From Pictodentalium vernedei (lineage: Eukaryota; Mollusca; Scaphopoda; Dentaliida; Dentaliidae): 64,000 nt of DNA. Position 1 is the stretch's first letter. Each line of letters starts with the position of its first letter. The position numbers and the translations under genes were made by a program. Below are positions 33,230 through 45,824 of this stretch, piece by piece. The notes below the pieces were generated by a model. The model saw only the letters and a program-made list of their open reading frames with translations. It had not been told where the DNA came from and searched no databases. The stretch is from contig CM062296.1 of NCBI GenBank assembly GCA_031216915.1, forward strand, positions 800,315,022 through 800,379,021, read 5' to 3'.

Positions 33230-34585
33230 GCAGTGGCGTGTTTCGTGTTGGATGTATAGAAAGGCGAATCAACTTACATGAGTAAATGAGTCGTCCGAGC
33301 AGTCACTAAAAGGTACTTGTCGACTTATATTTTACTCTGTATTTCGGAGGAAAATTATACCAGCAGCAAAACACGGCAAAAGACACCACGGCGTACACGT
33401 AACTGAGAGACCAGAGCATCTCTTTTTGTAAAGTAAACTTCAGCTCTTTAATAGCCTTGGATGAATGTCCTGTCGTTCTTTTGGAAAAAAGATCCAATAC
33501 GGAAGATTCGCAAAAATACGGTCAGATGGGCCGTAAGTTCATTCTGCCGTTCATGCTGATTGGCTACATGGGCTGTGTCCATTCTGCCGGAAATCAATTT
33601 TGACAATTGTATCAAACAGTTAATTTGACACTAAAAATCTTGAGCTGACAACCAAGCCCAGTCATTGTAAATATATAGTAGGCTGGTTGTTCACGTTATG
33701 TAAGTGTCATTAAATTTTTTGAAGTTTTTATCACTCAAAACATAGCGCATAAACTATATTTTCTGCATGTTGAATGAGTTCAAGCTTTTTACATTAAATG
33801 TATATTATCACAGGATCTAAATAGCTGTCTACCATTGGTAATCGAAAACAATCACTTGGGAGGCGGACATGGCAGTGGACCTCCAAAACACCCACCCTAT
33901 TCACCTCGCTTAGATACCCTCTACTCTCTTATCGACCTCCCCATTCAAGATGGAAGAAAATAACTGACCGCAGATTTTAGGTAAAGCACCCCCACCAACC
34001 CAGACCCACCGCACCTTCGTAAAATATGGTAGAATGTCTATGCTCAAGGAATATGATGAGCACCACTCCCAGAAGAAAAACGGATTTTAGAATTCAAAAC
34101 ATTCAACTGGTCGGAAAAAGTCACCCATAATGATACAGCGACTGAAATGGATGGATGTGAGAGAGACCTTCAGAGTTCGCCGGGGCCGTATTAAATATTA
34201 TAATTGTAGACAACGCAGGTGATCACACAATTCTAGCCCTTGAATACCACACTTTATCACCCATAAGTTTTCTGGTATGATAGAACCTGACAACTTATGC
34301 CTGAGGTAAGCAGTCTCTCAAAAGCACAGCATTACTATAAATAATTGACAAAATTTGAATTTACATAAAGTCACAAATGCAGAAAGTGACATTAAACACC
34401 AGAAAATACGCATATCACATAAAAATCATAAAAATACCTTTCCTCGCCGTATTGAACCCACAAAATGATGTTTGACCTGCAAAACGCCTTTAAATGTACG
34501 ATAAAATTATTAAAAATCGATAAGATGTACCCAAACTATGATTTGAGCTAACTCAAAAATTTTTCAAATTCTGTTGAAAAATTGT
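33230..34585. other. 1.3 kb without recognised features
   Basis: AT-rich; no protein-like ORF on either strand and no repeat that I could match. Confidence 0.4.
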
Positions 34586-34589
34586 TAGT

Positions 34590-34745
34590 TTTCATGGATG
34601 TTAATTACACTATTGGTTAAGTTTATTACACTACTGGTTGATTTGTATTACACTATTTGTTGATTATTACACTACTGGTTGATTTTTATTACACAGCTGG
34701 TTAATATAACACTACTGGTTGATTATTACACTACTGGTTGTTACA
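34590..34745 (+). repeat. Minisatellite of ACACTACTGGTTGATT-type units
   Basis: About seven imperfect units of 22-29 bases containing ATTACACTACTGGTTGATT. Confidence 0.8.
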
Positions 34746-34977
34746 TCCCTCAACATGTTTGCTTCTTGGAAGACTTGAAATCTGGACGCAATAAAATCTA
34801 GCACTTACATAGAGAAGGACTGTTTTAAATAGAAGATCTTCTAAACCTATTCTGAAAAAAATGTTTTAACTGCTTGGTCATTCATAACAATAGTAACACG
34901 TTGACTCTAGAAAGGATTTTTTTCAGAACCCATTTACTATAATAACGACATAAAAATCAAATAATATACATTTTTAA

Positions 34978-35220
34978 CCCTTTACCTAACATGAAAAGCA
35001 GACGACACTTGCAAACAAAATTCTTGAATAACTATTTTTTTCATTTTTTTGTCTCAAAAACATAGGTTATGACCCCTCATTGGAACGAGCTCGCCGAGCT
35101 CGTTCCAACGAGGGGTCATAACCTATGCTTTTGAGACAATAAATGAAAATATAATGAAAATTAATTGGCGATTTTTGAGAATAGCGCTGGCCGGTTTTGA
35201 CCGTTACGTTGGGTAAACGT
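34978..35220. mobile_element. Palindromic TTAA MITE family P, copy 4
   Basis: 243 bases with TTAA at 34,974-34,977 and 35,221-35,224. The right terminal CCC is mutated (GGTAAACGT instead of GGTAAAGGG), so this copy is older or decayed at that end. Confidence 0.88.
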
Positions 35221-35229
35221 TTAATAAAA

Positions 35230-35690
35230 GGTTGCGGAAGGCTTATGTAAATTTTATCAGTGATCTCTTAACAAAAGAGAGAAAGTCCTTACTCATTACT
35301 ATTTTTTTCCAGTAAATAGAACCCCAAAATACCATCCACTGTCAACCAGGGAGTGATTCGTGCCATCCCAAACTTATGGAAGGAAACAATGAGAGAGAAT
35401 GAAAAAAATAGTTTAAACAATAGTTTATTTAATAAAAATGCTATACATTATAGAACTGAACACCAAAAAGTAACAATATATATATTGAACAGCACCAAAT
35501 GAATAACATGTATTTAACAAAAAACAAATTGCTAAGTAGTGGAGTGATTTGACAGAAGCTTGGAGTTTAGGTTAGTCATCTACCTGAGCCATTCATAAAT
35601 TTTTTCAGAACGGTCGTACGAAACAATAGATGGACTCATATATCGCCGTCGGGAAACAATGGTCTATGGTCGATCAGTAAGTTGATCAGC
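35230..35690. other. No gene seen
   Basis: AT-rich with no recognised feature. Confidence 0.4.
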
Positions 35691-35694
35691 AACC

Positions 35695-35899
35695 CGGTGT
35701 GACAGGAATGATAGTCCGTAGGAACGTTAGTCCCTCTGGACTATTATTCCGCGGAATTATAGTCCTAGGTCTAACATTCCTAGGAATAGTAGTCCGCCGG
35801 ACTACTATTCCTAGAAATGTTAGACCTAGGACTATAATTCCGCAGAATAATAGTCCAGAGGGACTAATTTTCCTACGGACTATCATTCCTGTCACACCG
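35695..35899. mobile_element. Palindromic MITE family Q, copy 2
   Basis: 205 bases, very similar to 7,667-7,871, with the same CGGTGTGACAGG...CCTGTCACACCG ends. Confidence 0.87.
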
Positions 35900-35904
35900 A
35901 TTCC

Positions 35905-36225
35905 AAGCTGGGGCACTGCATTCATTCACGCATAGTAAGGCCTGGCTAGAGGTCCTCCGAATGTAGAACTGGGAGCAAATACTGGAGACATCATTCATTT
36001 ATCTTGATAATATCGTACTCAACACACGCAGGACACGTTGCCCCAGCCCGACACGAATCTGGGGAGACAGTTGGTGGTAACTCTAATCATAGAAAGATAA
36101 GCATGGGAGTCAAATTACCAGACGACGATACATGATATTGTATAAACCCTAAATGTGAATGAACGGCTTGTGTTTACGACGTCTTTCATATAGAGAGTCC
36201 CAACGTGATTCGGAATAAAGCATAA
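35905..36225. other. No gene seen
   Basis: Short unassigned stretch. Confidence 0.4.
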
Positions 36226-36227
36226 CC

Positions 36228-36489
36228 ACCGAACAGCGACGAGCAACTGTCAGCTCCTCAGCATTCTAACTCTATTCAAGCACCGCTCAAGCAGGGTTAC
36301 AGCGGTTGAAGACATGTGCACCTTCGACGTGCAGTACGCCTTAGTACAGGGCGTCATCGTGCCCCATGTTGGCAACCGGGATAAAGTGCCTTGACCCAAA
36401 ACACAACGCGGGTCGTCCTGGAGAGGGATCGAACTCGGACCCTCTAACATAGAGTCCAACAGTCTACCCCTGAACCACCGCGCTCCCAC
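36228..36489 (-). mobile_element. tRNA-headed SINE, copy 2
   Basis: On the minus strand it starts GGGAGCGCGGTGGTTCAGGG (A-box region) and has B box GAGTTCGATCC near 36,430. The body shares GGCACGATGACGCC, TAAGGCGTACTGCA and GTCTTCAACC...TAACCCTGC with the SINE at 32,896. No clear tail or duplication. Confidence 0.75.
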
Positions 36490-37125
36490 ACGAAGTGGAT
36501 ATTTCGTATCTTTGTATGGTAGTTATTGGCTGGTGATACTAATTGGTTCTCATGGAAGCGTGGCGATATCAAGTAATGCAATGACAAGGTACAATTCGAA
36601 ACGGAGAAATGGGCTTAGAAATTAGGCCGTAACATGCTGTAAAGTTCGTGAGCTTTTTTGCCAGATGACTTTTTGAATTACCGGCTGCAGGTTGATGACT
36701 ACTTAATGGAATGAGCGAATAGGGATAAAAATAAGATATCCATAATGGAGAAGGAAATTTAATTTTTTTTAAAACATAATTTTATTTCTCAAAACAGAAA
36801 TATGGTTTGACGAACAGGCATAGCCTATATCAACGTCTCTCCCAATACATTTAACAAATTACAAAAAAAATAATAAATGGGTGCAAGTGCGTATGCAGTG
36901 GAGGGCAACACATAATTCTGATTTCATTAATCACATTTTACGAAGATCTTAATTATGTTCTATGCGTGTTGCCTCCAAAAAAGGGAAATCCATTCTTCAG
37001 CAAATCTTGAGTGATTTTGCGCATGACAAACAGACATTTTCGAACATTGAAATACGTACTGGTCTATTAGATTTATGACAGGTACAGAGTACAGATGTGG
37101 CCACAGAAATAAGCTGATACTCCCT
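36490..37125. other. No gene seen
   Basis: Possibly includes the 3' untranslated end of the minus-strand LINE; not resolved. Confidence 0.35.
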
Positions 37126-37129
37126 CTCC

Positions 37130-37250
37130 CCAGCCTCCCCCCTCCCCTCCCTCTTCCTCTCTCTCTCTCCCTTCTCCTCTCTCTCTCTCTCTCTCTCTCT
37201 CCCTCGAGAGAGAGAAAAGCGAGAGAGCGAGCGAGAGAGAGAGAGAGAGA
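37130..37250. repeat. (CT)n-CTCGAG-(GA)n palindromic microsatellite
   Basis: A CT-rich run (37,146-37,203) meets a GA-rich run (37,206-37,250) at CCTCGAGAG, giving a self-complementary hairpin. ORFs of SLSL or ERER repeats on both strands are artefacts. Confidence 0.85.
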
Positions 37251-37270
37251 GTTTGGGATTTTATCATAGT

Positions 37271-40200
37271 TTACCCATTCCGTTGAAAACGTCCCGTATC
37301 TAAAATATAGTATTGAAAGGCTTGAATAATCTGAAGATTATCCGAATTTGACAAAGATAAATCACCAAAACGAATACTATATAAAGTGATGTTAAACCTG
37401 CTTATTTTATTCTGCAATTCCTGTCTCTGTACTGACCACAGAGGACACTCAAACATAAAGTGTTGCTCGGTTTCTTCAAAATATCCACATGAACATCTTG
37501 GGTTTTCAGACTTACAGTTAAAACTAGAAGTCCTGTCATGAAATGCGCAGAAATAGCACGTTGATATGCGCGTTAATGTGCGCGTTATGACCCAAGTAAA
37601 GCTATCAAATTCTGTAAATATCGCCTGTGCACAAGCAATGTTTCAGCCAATGGACCTCCGGGTAACCCGGAGGTCCATTGGCAGAAACATTGCATGTGTT
37701 TTCTATGAGTAACCAGGAGAACCTGCCGTATTTTGAATGCCATTCAATATGGCAATTGCGCACAATTCCAACGCGTAATTAAGCCAAGATAAGCGCACAA
37801 TTCGTGACAGGACTTCTAGTTTTAACTGTAAATCTTACGAATTTGTGAGCATTTAAATCACTACAACGTAGACGTAGGTTGGAATGGCATATTCCCCCTT
37901 CCTACAGCCAGTGCGGTAAAACTGTGGAACAGTCCGATCTCCGCGCCTTAGTTTATTTTTGAAACTTTCAGTGCTTTTACTATTACGTATTTCAGCGTCT
38001 AGATCATTCCACAGCCTCACCGACGACGACAGGAAAGATTCCAAAAAGTCTTGAGTACGACGAAAAGGAATCCTCAGTTGATCGGAATTTCTGAGGTCAT
38101 ACGAAGACAGCCGCATCACGGGCCTGGGCACCAAATTTGATAAATACGCGGGACTTATTCCATTATTCATTTTATATAATATTGTTAATTTATGTCTTCG
38201 CCTCCGTTCTTTCAGTGTTACATAACCAGTTTCCTTATATAATAATTCATGGCTTGTCCCTCGAGGGGCACCACATATAGTTCTTAAAGCATCAAGTTGG
38301 AGGTCTTCTAGCTGTTTTGTTTTCTCATTTGTACAATTATCCCAAATGACATCCGCGTAATCGAAAAGGGGCAAGATAAAATAATTATACATTGTTTCTA
38401 ATGTTGATCTTGATAGTCGGTACTTTAAACTCCGGAAACAATTTACCACCGGGCCTACCCTGCTAATAATGTTGTCTACATGTTTCTCCCATGAACCATT
38501 ATTACCGATCACGAGACCAAGATTCTTATGACAAAACCCTTCTGTTACTAACTTATCAAGTAAATAAATTGGATGTTTGAGGTTTGGAGTGGTTTTGCGT
38601 GTTATACTTAGCGATAATGTTTCCACCGGACTAAAATGTACTTACCATGCCTTTGCCCAATTATCTATGAGTTTAAGTTCAGAATTCAGTATATCCGATG
38701 CAAGAGAGGGGTTTTCTACAATTAAGGATAATGATGTATCATCAGCATATAATCGTATGTTGGATTTGATTTCGTCTACAATATCGTTAATTTTAATGTT
38801 AAACGGAAGCGGACCCAAGACCGACCCTTGAGGCACTCCAGCTGTGATTAATTTGTTTTCAGAATTCTGTCTTTTAATTACGACACTCTGACTACGCCCT
38901 GTAGGATAATCTTCAAACCAAGATAGCAACATACCTCTAACTCCTATAACATTCAATTTGTAAATAAGACCTTTATGCCACACCCTATCAAAAGCTTTAC
39001 TTATATCACAGAAGACAAACCTAATTTCCTTATTTTGACGCAGTGCTAATCTAATGTTGTGATCAATGTCTATCAACTGGTATATAGTGCCATCTCCTGG
39101 GACAAAACCTGATTGCAGATTGGTTAATAGATTATTTTCACTTAAGAAACCCAAAACATGTTTGAAAATAAGTTTTTCAAACACCTTACTCACACTACTT
39201 GTTAACGAAACTGGTCGATAATTTTCTTTTAGATTAATTGACGATTTTTTGTGAATGGGCACAACATTGGCTTGCTTCCACAAAGAAGGAAATTTTCCTT
39301 GGGCCAACGACATGTTGAAAAGTTTGGAAAATGGAAAAGCCAACTGTGATGAGAAAATGTTTAAAAGTCTGTTAATGTGATTGTCGGGACCATTTGCCTT
39401 TTTCACATTAAGTTGCTTAAAAAGCTTTTCAACTTCGCAGGGATCGTTATAAATCCAGGGATACTTAATTCACTTATTGGGATTCTAGGGAGGGTCAAGT
39501 CTTGAACCGTGTCACTTTGACTAATGAAATAATTATTAAAGATATCCGCAATAGACTTGAAGTCACCGACAACCTTATCATCTTCAAATAATGGAGGGAA
39601 TATCTGACAGGTATTACATTGCTGTACGGAAAAGCTTTTAAGTGTTTTCTACCATTGTTTAGAAGAGACATTTTGCGTACAAACGGAAGATACTGTCTTT
39701 AAATCGTATTCCAGTTTTGCAGCTCAAACACATGTAATTGTTTCATTTCGTACTTGCCTAAAGATATGCCAGTCTTGTGGATTATTGGTTCTTTTTGCTT
39801 TTTTTGTGAGCCTTATCTCTAATTTTCATCTGTTTTCGTACACCTGAGGTCATCCATGGTTTATCATTCGTTTTTAGTACAATATACTGATGAGGAATAA
39901 ACTTCTGTGATGTTTCTGTGATATAAGTATTTAGATTTTTATTAATATCTCCAGTTGGAGTGAAAAGTAGTTGAAGTCAGTGCTCGACAATGTCATACCC
40001 ATTCTTTCTATGTCCATTTTATTATAATTCCAAATTAATCGTTTGTGTGGTTTAAAAGGGTAGATACCGGGGTTTCAAGAACACACTCGTTGAAAACACA
40101 AAACACAAAAAGGTGGAAAAGTTTCACATCTTGTAACAAAATCTGGACATGACGTCATTATCAAATCTTTTAGACTAATACTATGTTCTGTTACTCGAGT

Positions 40201-40704
40201 TGGCGATCTGACGATTTGTTTGATGCCATGGGCATCTTCCATACTCTTTATTTTCGGATGAATGATTGGGTAACAATTAGCAATAAAATCACCCATAACT
40301 ATGCATTTTAATGGCATGTCGTTTCTAGCAAATGCTATGGAATCATTTATTAATTCCCAAATAAGATTGTCTGCAGAGGGGGGACGGTAAAAAACTCCAA
40401 GAAGAAACTTTTGATTTTCATACCGTATTTCAGTCCATACTGCCTCTGCACCTGTAACTTCAAAATCTGGCATAAATTTATATATTATACTTCGTTTAAT
40501 ATAAACACCTACCCCCCCCCCCCCCCGCCCCCCACCCACACCTCTTCCAGCACGGCGATCTCTTCGAATAGGAGGTAAATGATAACCGGGCAAAGCAATA
40601 CTTTGGTCCGAAATCTCTCCCGAGAGAAGACTCTCGGTTATAGTGACAACATCATATTCTACTTCGGCAGCAATTAAATCAGTTTTATTTCGCAAACCAT
40701 ACAT
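37271..40704 (-). pseudogene. CR1/Jockey-type LINE ORF2, minus strand
   Basis: Read right to left: APE endonuclease (40,704-40,075) with VVTITESLL, GVYIKRS, LGVFYRPPSA and GDFIANC; then a degenerate linker (about 40,070-39,420); then reverse transcriptase (39,406-38,642) with NVVPIHKK, NYRPVSL, FCDISKAFDRVWH (motif A), GVPQGSVLGPLPF (motif B) and an intact LYADDTSL (motif C); then thumb and C-terminal region (38,626-37,853) and a C-terminal CxC...HFMFECPLW end (37,510-37,271). Frame shifts separate the blocks, and a MITE (37,515-37,828) interrupts the C-terminal part. Motif C is intact, unlike the LINE at 19,970. Confidence 0.87.
37515..37828. mobile_element. Mariner-type MITE family M, inserted in the LINE
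   Basis: 314 bases, CAGTTAAAACTAGAAGTCCT...AGGACTTCTAGTTTTAACTG, flanked by TA at 37,513-37,514 and 37,829-37,830. The centre is GGTAACC with perfect arms (GGACCTCCGGGTAACCCGGAGGTCC). TA targets and CAGT ends are those of Tc1/mariner. Removing it joins LINE coding sequence on both sides in one frame across the junction. Confidence 0.9.
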
Positions 40705-40958
40705 TTAAGTGTACTAGTGAGATTTCACTAGATCCACCAGGATTAAGTTCAATATCCCCCTAAGTATCAGTAAGTAGTATATCCAGTACGATCCAGACGA
40801 AAGCGAAATATTCCCACAGCAAAACGACCAATCCTCACACGGTATGCAGCACTATCAATCGCCTTCTGTTGATGACATCAGATACAACTACCGACTATGT
40901 GAGGACATGACCGTTCGGCCGCGAAAGTTTCCTCTTGCCTCGGGTTTATTTGTTGGCT
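40705..40958. other. LINE 5' flank, no gene
   Basis: Nothing recognised beyond the LINE start. Confidence 0.35.
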
Positions 40959-40960
40959 TT

Positions 40961-41274
40961 GTAGCAAGAAGACCACTGAGACACCCAAGACTGACTGAAG
41001 AATGTGTGCTAAAGTATTGAAAAACAGTGAAATCTAACAGAATGTAAAAGTAATGCATGTCAAATGAAAGTGTCAATGACACTGTAGCTCAACTTGTCAA
41101 CACAAAGACATGTACATGTAGCAAGAAGACCACTGAGACACCCAAGACTGACTGAAGAATGTGTGCTAAAGTATTGAAAAACAGTGAAATCTAACAGAAT
41201 GTAAAAGTAATGCATGCCAAATGAAAGTGTCAATGACACTGTAGCTCAACTTGTCAAGACAAAGACATGTACAT
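40961..41274 (+). repeat. Tandem duplication of 157 bases
   Basis: GTAGCAAGAAGACCACTGAG at 40,961 recurs at 41,118; the two units are almost identical. Confidence 0.9.
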
Positions 41275-42238
41275 GTATAGTATGTGACACAGCAATGACA
41301 AACATCTAGGTAATGACCTGATAACAAAGGTACATATAAAGTATTGTAATGGTCTAAATACTGACCGTTGCCTGTAACAAATGTATAGGTAAAGTATTGT
41401 AAAGGTGGGTGACAGTCAGATGCTAAACTAGAAAAAAATCTTTGAGTCCCAGAGTGGGTCTGACTGAACCCCACTGTTCTCATTGCACAGTGATAACAAA
41501 GGCACCCCAAAACACACTCGTTCCTGTCCCAAGGTGAAGACAAAAGTGCCCAAGAAGTTTTGTGAAGATCAGTTCATAAATACGAGCTGTATAGAACTTG
41601 TGACAAAAAACTGATTGGACCTAATTTCGGTACAAAATGGCCACTGGCAGCCATCTTGAATTTTGGACCGTACCCAGAAACCCTCATTCTCATGCCAAGG
41701 TGATAACAAAGGTACCCAAGAAGTTTTGTGAAGATCGGTTCATAAATACAGCCTCTACCCTGAGCCGTATTGACATGTGTGCTTACATTGTGTAAGTAGC
41801 ACTGAATAAATCAAAGTTCATCTAATTTGCATAATTTCTGCACGAAAAAAAATCCCTTAGAATATGTGATGTATTCCATGTTACTAAACATTCATACAAA
41901 AATTTATTCAAATCAAAACTTTCATACAGAAGTTCTGTACAAAAGACTGATTGCACTAATTTTGGTACAAAATGGCTGCTGGTGGCCATCTTGAATTTCG
42001 TCAAAGTTGAGCTAAAATTAGAGAAATGTAAGATGGTGGCAACGATTGACATCATTCTTTTCTTAAAAGTCCATTAATATGGAATTAAAGTTACCCTAAT
42101 GATGTATATTTAAAAAAAAAAATTGCAATCATGATATTACCTGCGGAGGCCTACACCTCGGACAGAGTGCAATCAGCGGCCACAACCACCAATTGTCTTT
42201 CGCTAAATCTATTTCTTACTTTTTCTTAAGGAGCAATA
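41275..42238. other. Diverged internal repeats, no gene
   Basis: Three loosely similar segments contain ACAAAATGGC and CATCTTGAATTT (about 41,640, 41,970) and GAAGTTTTGTGAAGATC (41,550, 41,720). No supported ORF. Confidence 0.4.
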
Positions 42239-42240
42239 TA

Positions 42241-42554
42241 CAGTTAAAACTAGAAGTCCTGTCACGAAAAGCGCACAAATAGCACGTTGATATGCGCGTT
42301 AATGTACACATTATGGTCCAAGTAACGCTATCAATTTCTGTACATGTGGCCTGTGCACAATCAATGTTTCAGCCAATGGACCTCCGGGTAACCCGGAGGT
42401 CCATTGGCAGAAACATTGCATGTGTTTGCTATGAGTAACCAAGAGAACCTGCCGAGCTTTGGATGCCATTCGATATGGCAATTGCGCGCAATTCCAACGC
42501 ACAATTAAGCCTAGATAAGCGCACTATTCGCGACAGGACTTCTAGTTTTAACTG
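42241..42554. mobile_element. Mariner-type MITE family M, copy 2
   Basis: 314 bases, same ends as 37,515-37,828, flanked by TA at 42,239-42,240 and 42,555-42,556. The two copies are very similar, suggesting recent movement. Confidence 0.9.
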
Positions 42555-42559
42555 TAGGT

Positions 42560-43340
42560 GAGGGGAAACCAGCCGGAAATCAGGTAACAAGGCATCGCCG
42601 ATGCCCTAAAATACAGACAAAAGAACATGTGACGTTTCGACTGTCCATCAGTAGCCGCGAACAAACCTTTGCAATTTCGATGGTCAAATTGACAGCATCA
42701 AAAGAACAAAACAAAGAGAAAAAAAACACCACCCTTGTCCCAGCCAGGTCTCTCGTCACCCAGTTGTACCTCTACTAATTTAGGTTAAACTATCTTTGAT
42801 ATTCTGAAATTGTTTTTCCAGAATATGGTACCCTCACTTTTTAAGGGGCTATATAAGTAATGGAATTTTGTTTATTTTGAAATTCTCACCTCTCATATTC
42901 CTTAAATTCAGATGAAATATACACAAATTATACATCAAAATGAAGGTTGGGGTGTATAGAACACGAAACATATATATAATCAACTCATAGAGTTGACAGC
43001 AGGCACCACTGGTTCCTAGAAGTCTGCTATCGTATTCGTACCAGAACTGATAATAAAATAATATTTCGCAAGAACAACTCGTGGCCGGATGTGCTTCAGA
43101 TATTCAATAACAAAGCTAGGCATTCAAAACACTTTCGAGTGCAGCGACAGGACTGCATTTTGGAAAAGGACAACACTGTCTGCATTTGCTATTGAAGATG
43201 GTTTCCATACTCGACAGACATGCGCAAGTCACTCGATACCACGAATTTCCATCGAAAAACAAAATCGTAATTCTAAGAAATTTCAACAGGTATCATGATA
43301 CCTTGCATTGAATATGGCAACTGTGCAATCTCTCTCTCTG
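42560..43340. other. No gene seen
   Basis: No protein-like ORF or recognised repeat. Confidence 0.35.
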
Positions 43341-43344
43341 TATA

Positions 43345-44205
43345 TTATGACAGAACATGCTAAGAAAATAAAAATAATACATACAATGATAACTGTTATC
43401 AATATTTTAATCTATCCCCGTTTCTTACAAAGCCCGTATGGCATAATTTCTGATCGCGGCCCGGTACATTTACTGTCAATAAACTTTTTACACAAATCTG
43501 AACCCTGTATAAACTCATCGGCTCAGAAAAGAAGTCCATTTTATCATGGCGCTCGCATAACACGCCATGTTCCAAAATGCTGAAGGCCGCGTCGAATGAT
43601 TCTGTAAGTATAAGCAGTCTGCATTCATGTACACTATGCCACACCATATTCTGTTTAGGCGATGTACAAAAGTAACAAATATTCTTCATAAGAAATGACA
43701 AAACCAGCAGAAACAGAACTTGGAGGGTGGGAGTGGTGGGAAAAACAATAAACATAAGCACATTAAATCCCTCAATTCAAACATTTCATTGCATGTTATA
43801 ATGCTTACCCAAACCTTTTCGAAGAGAAAATTTTAATGAATGATCCGCCAGGGGCGCTGTTAACGATGCTCAGTCATTCTTAAAGATTATATTCTAAGGG
43901 AGCTAACTCCAAAATTTTAGGAGGCAAAATTGACACGCATTCCTGACATCACCTAGGTTTATACCAGAGTCATAAACCCTATTATGACAGAACATGCTAA
44001 GAAAATAAAAATAATACATACAATGATAACTGTTATCAATATTTTAATCTATCCCCGTTTCTTACAAAACCCGTATGGCATAATTTCTGATCGCGGCCCG
44101 GTACATTTACTGTCAATAAACATTTTTACACAAATCTGAACCCTGTGTTACCTCAGCGGCTCAGAAAAGAAGTCCATTTTTTCATGGCGCTCGCATAACA
44201 CGCCA
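43345..44205 (+). repeat. Direct duplication of ~225 bases, 635 bases apart
   Basis: ATTATGACAGAACATGCTAAG at about 43,346 and 43,981 starts two near-identical segments that run to TCGCATAACACGCCA (about 43,565 and 44,203). Confidence 0.88.
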
Positions 44206-44749
44206 CAAGATCAGCCAGCGTCATAGCTGATCTCCGCCACCAAACAGGTGGGGATCGAGCACCATTCGTGTACCCAATGCCAAAGAACCGCACAACACAA
44301 CAGACCGCGAGCAAAAACCCATGCCGAAAAATAGCCCCCCCCCCCCCCCCCCCCCCAGTAGGTAATAAAGGAGAGTTTACTACCACTTTGTACATGTACG
44401 TGTACACGATGCGTTCACCAACGTGGAATTCAGTGTTAAATCGCACGCTTGTTCACAAAAATGTACAGTGGTCTTGAATCCCCCATGTTTTTTTGTGACT
44501 CCTAGATCGCACTTTTAACGTTCAAATACTCGTGGTGAACGCGCGTTTTTAAAAAAAGGGAGAAATTGTACATCTTCACTTTTATCTTTTACTCTAAAAA
44601 TTTTTGTCGACGTTCCCATCGCAGATCAGACCATCGATCCATTGTTGGTGAACGCGAACAAAAAATTCTGGGCCATCATCAAAAAACGGTCTGCGGATTC
44701 TAGACCAGTGGTCCAGAACTCTCCATTGTTTTGAGGCGGTGGGTTTTTC

Positions 44750-44890
44750 CCAAAAAAATTAACAGACTGCTATTGGACGCTTCCCTTTCTGACGTAAGTG
44801 TGGGGAATACCCTGATTTTTCCAAAAAACTTAACAGACTACTATTGGACGCTTCCCTTTCTGACGTGAGTGAGGGGAATACCCGGATTTT
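44750..44890 (+). repeat. Two ~77-base direct repeats near the Polinton left end
   Basis: TAACAGACTGCTATTGGACG at about 44,759 recurs (one change) at about 44,832, each followed by CTTCCCTTTCTGACGT and a GGGGAATACCC segment. They may be part of a terminal inverted repeat, which cannot be checked because the other end is outside the window. Confidence 0.8.
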
Positions 44891-44965
44891 TTTTTCAAAA
44901 AACTCAACAGAAAAAAACTAAGTTTTGGGGGGAAAATCCCACGATGGGTATCTCCACTTGTACAG

Positions 44966-44973
44966 TATAAATA
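44966..44973 (+). promoter_or_regulatory. TATA box near the Polinton left end
   Basis: TATAAATA, followed 20-30 bases later by a pyrimidine-rich stretch with CATCATTGG. No coding sequence starts directly after it; the first gene begins at 45,825. Confidence 0.4.
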
Positions 44974-44974
44974 G

Positions 44975-45810
44975 AGCTCCTGCGCGCTACAATCATCATT
45001 GGCGAAGATCCTCCAGGATCGGTCACACGAAAAAAAGGTGAGAAGAAATGTACGTGAATCCAAATGTAAAATAATAATAAATTTTATCAAAATAATGTGT
45101 ATCATTACACCGAGTTACTCTGCGATGAAGCTCGTTCTGACACGTGAATATAATTATTCATGAAGGAAGCGCTGTGGATTGTATTGTCCAGTCACTGAGG
45201 GTTGAAAGGGGCTTGTTCTCCATACCGTCCCTGCGCGCCTTCGGCGCGTTAAACCATTCCATTCGGGTGTCAGTCTACAATTGTCAGTCTGTGTTTTTAT
45301 CAAAACTGACAAGCAGGTCGCATGTCAAAGTGACATTTACTGTATAAACACTTACTGAGAACGCTATTTTGTCACGCCTGAGATGTATTACAGGTTTTTA
45401 TTCAAATGAGATTAATTTGTCAAGTTAAATGGTTTATCTGAAAAAATTATTTTTATGAATCAAAAAGCGGAAAGAATTCAAAAGATCAATTGATGTTAGG
45501 TTATATTTTTTTTTTTTTTTGAAAAGCGTTACATTTACTGACGTGGTTTATTCGAGATTATAATTATTCATGTTTCTTTCTGATTTTTAACTCGTTTGAA
45601 ACGGATGCTATTTTAATATTTTTTAACTATTTATCGAGGTGTCATTTTGTAAATGGTTTTTTTCTCAACTGGTTTTAGTTATTATATTAAAGACGGAAGA
45701 TTTTAATTTACTTAAAACATAAAACATAAAAATAATTATACATTTAATTTTGAAGATAATAAATAACTCATATTAGCATACTCAAAGGAACATTAACAAT
45801 TAAGAACGAA
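44975..45810. other. Non-coding left region of the Polinton
   Basis: AT-rich, with a small hairpin GCGCCTTCGGCGC at 45,235-45,247. No supported gene. Confidence 0.4.
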
Positions 45811-45824
45811 AGATGTTTTTACAG

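Noticed and set aside
36250..36489. A functional tRNA gene on the minus strand
   Set aside because: Only the A- and B-box regions resemble tRNA, no full cloverleaf is evident, and a SINE core follows.
37073..37269. Ser/Leu- and Arg/Glu-repeat ORFs
   Set aside because: Products of the (CT)n/(GA)n hairpin microsatellite.
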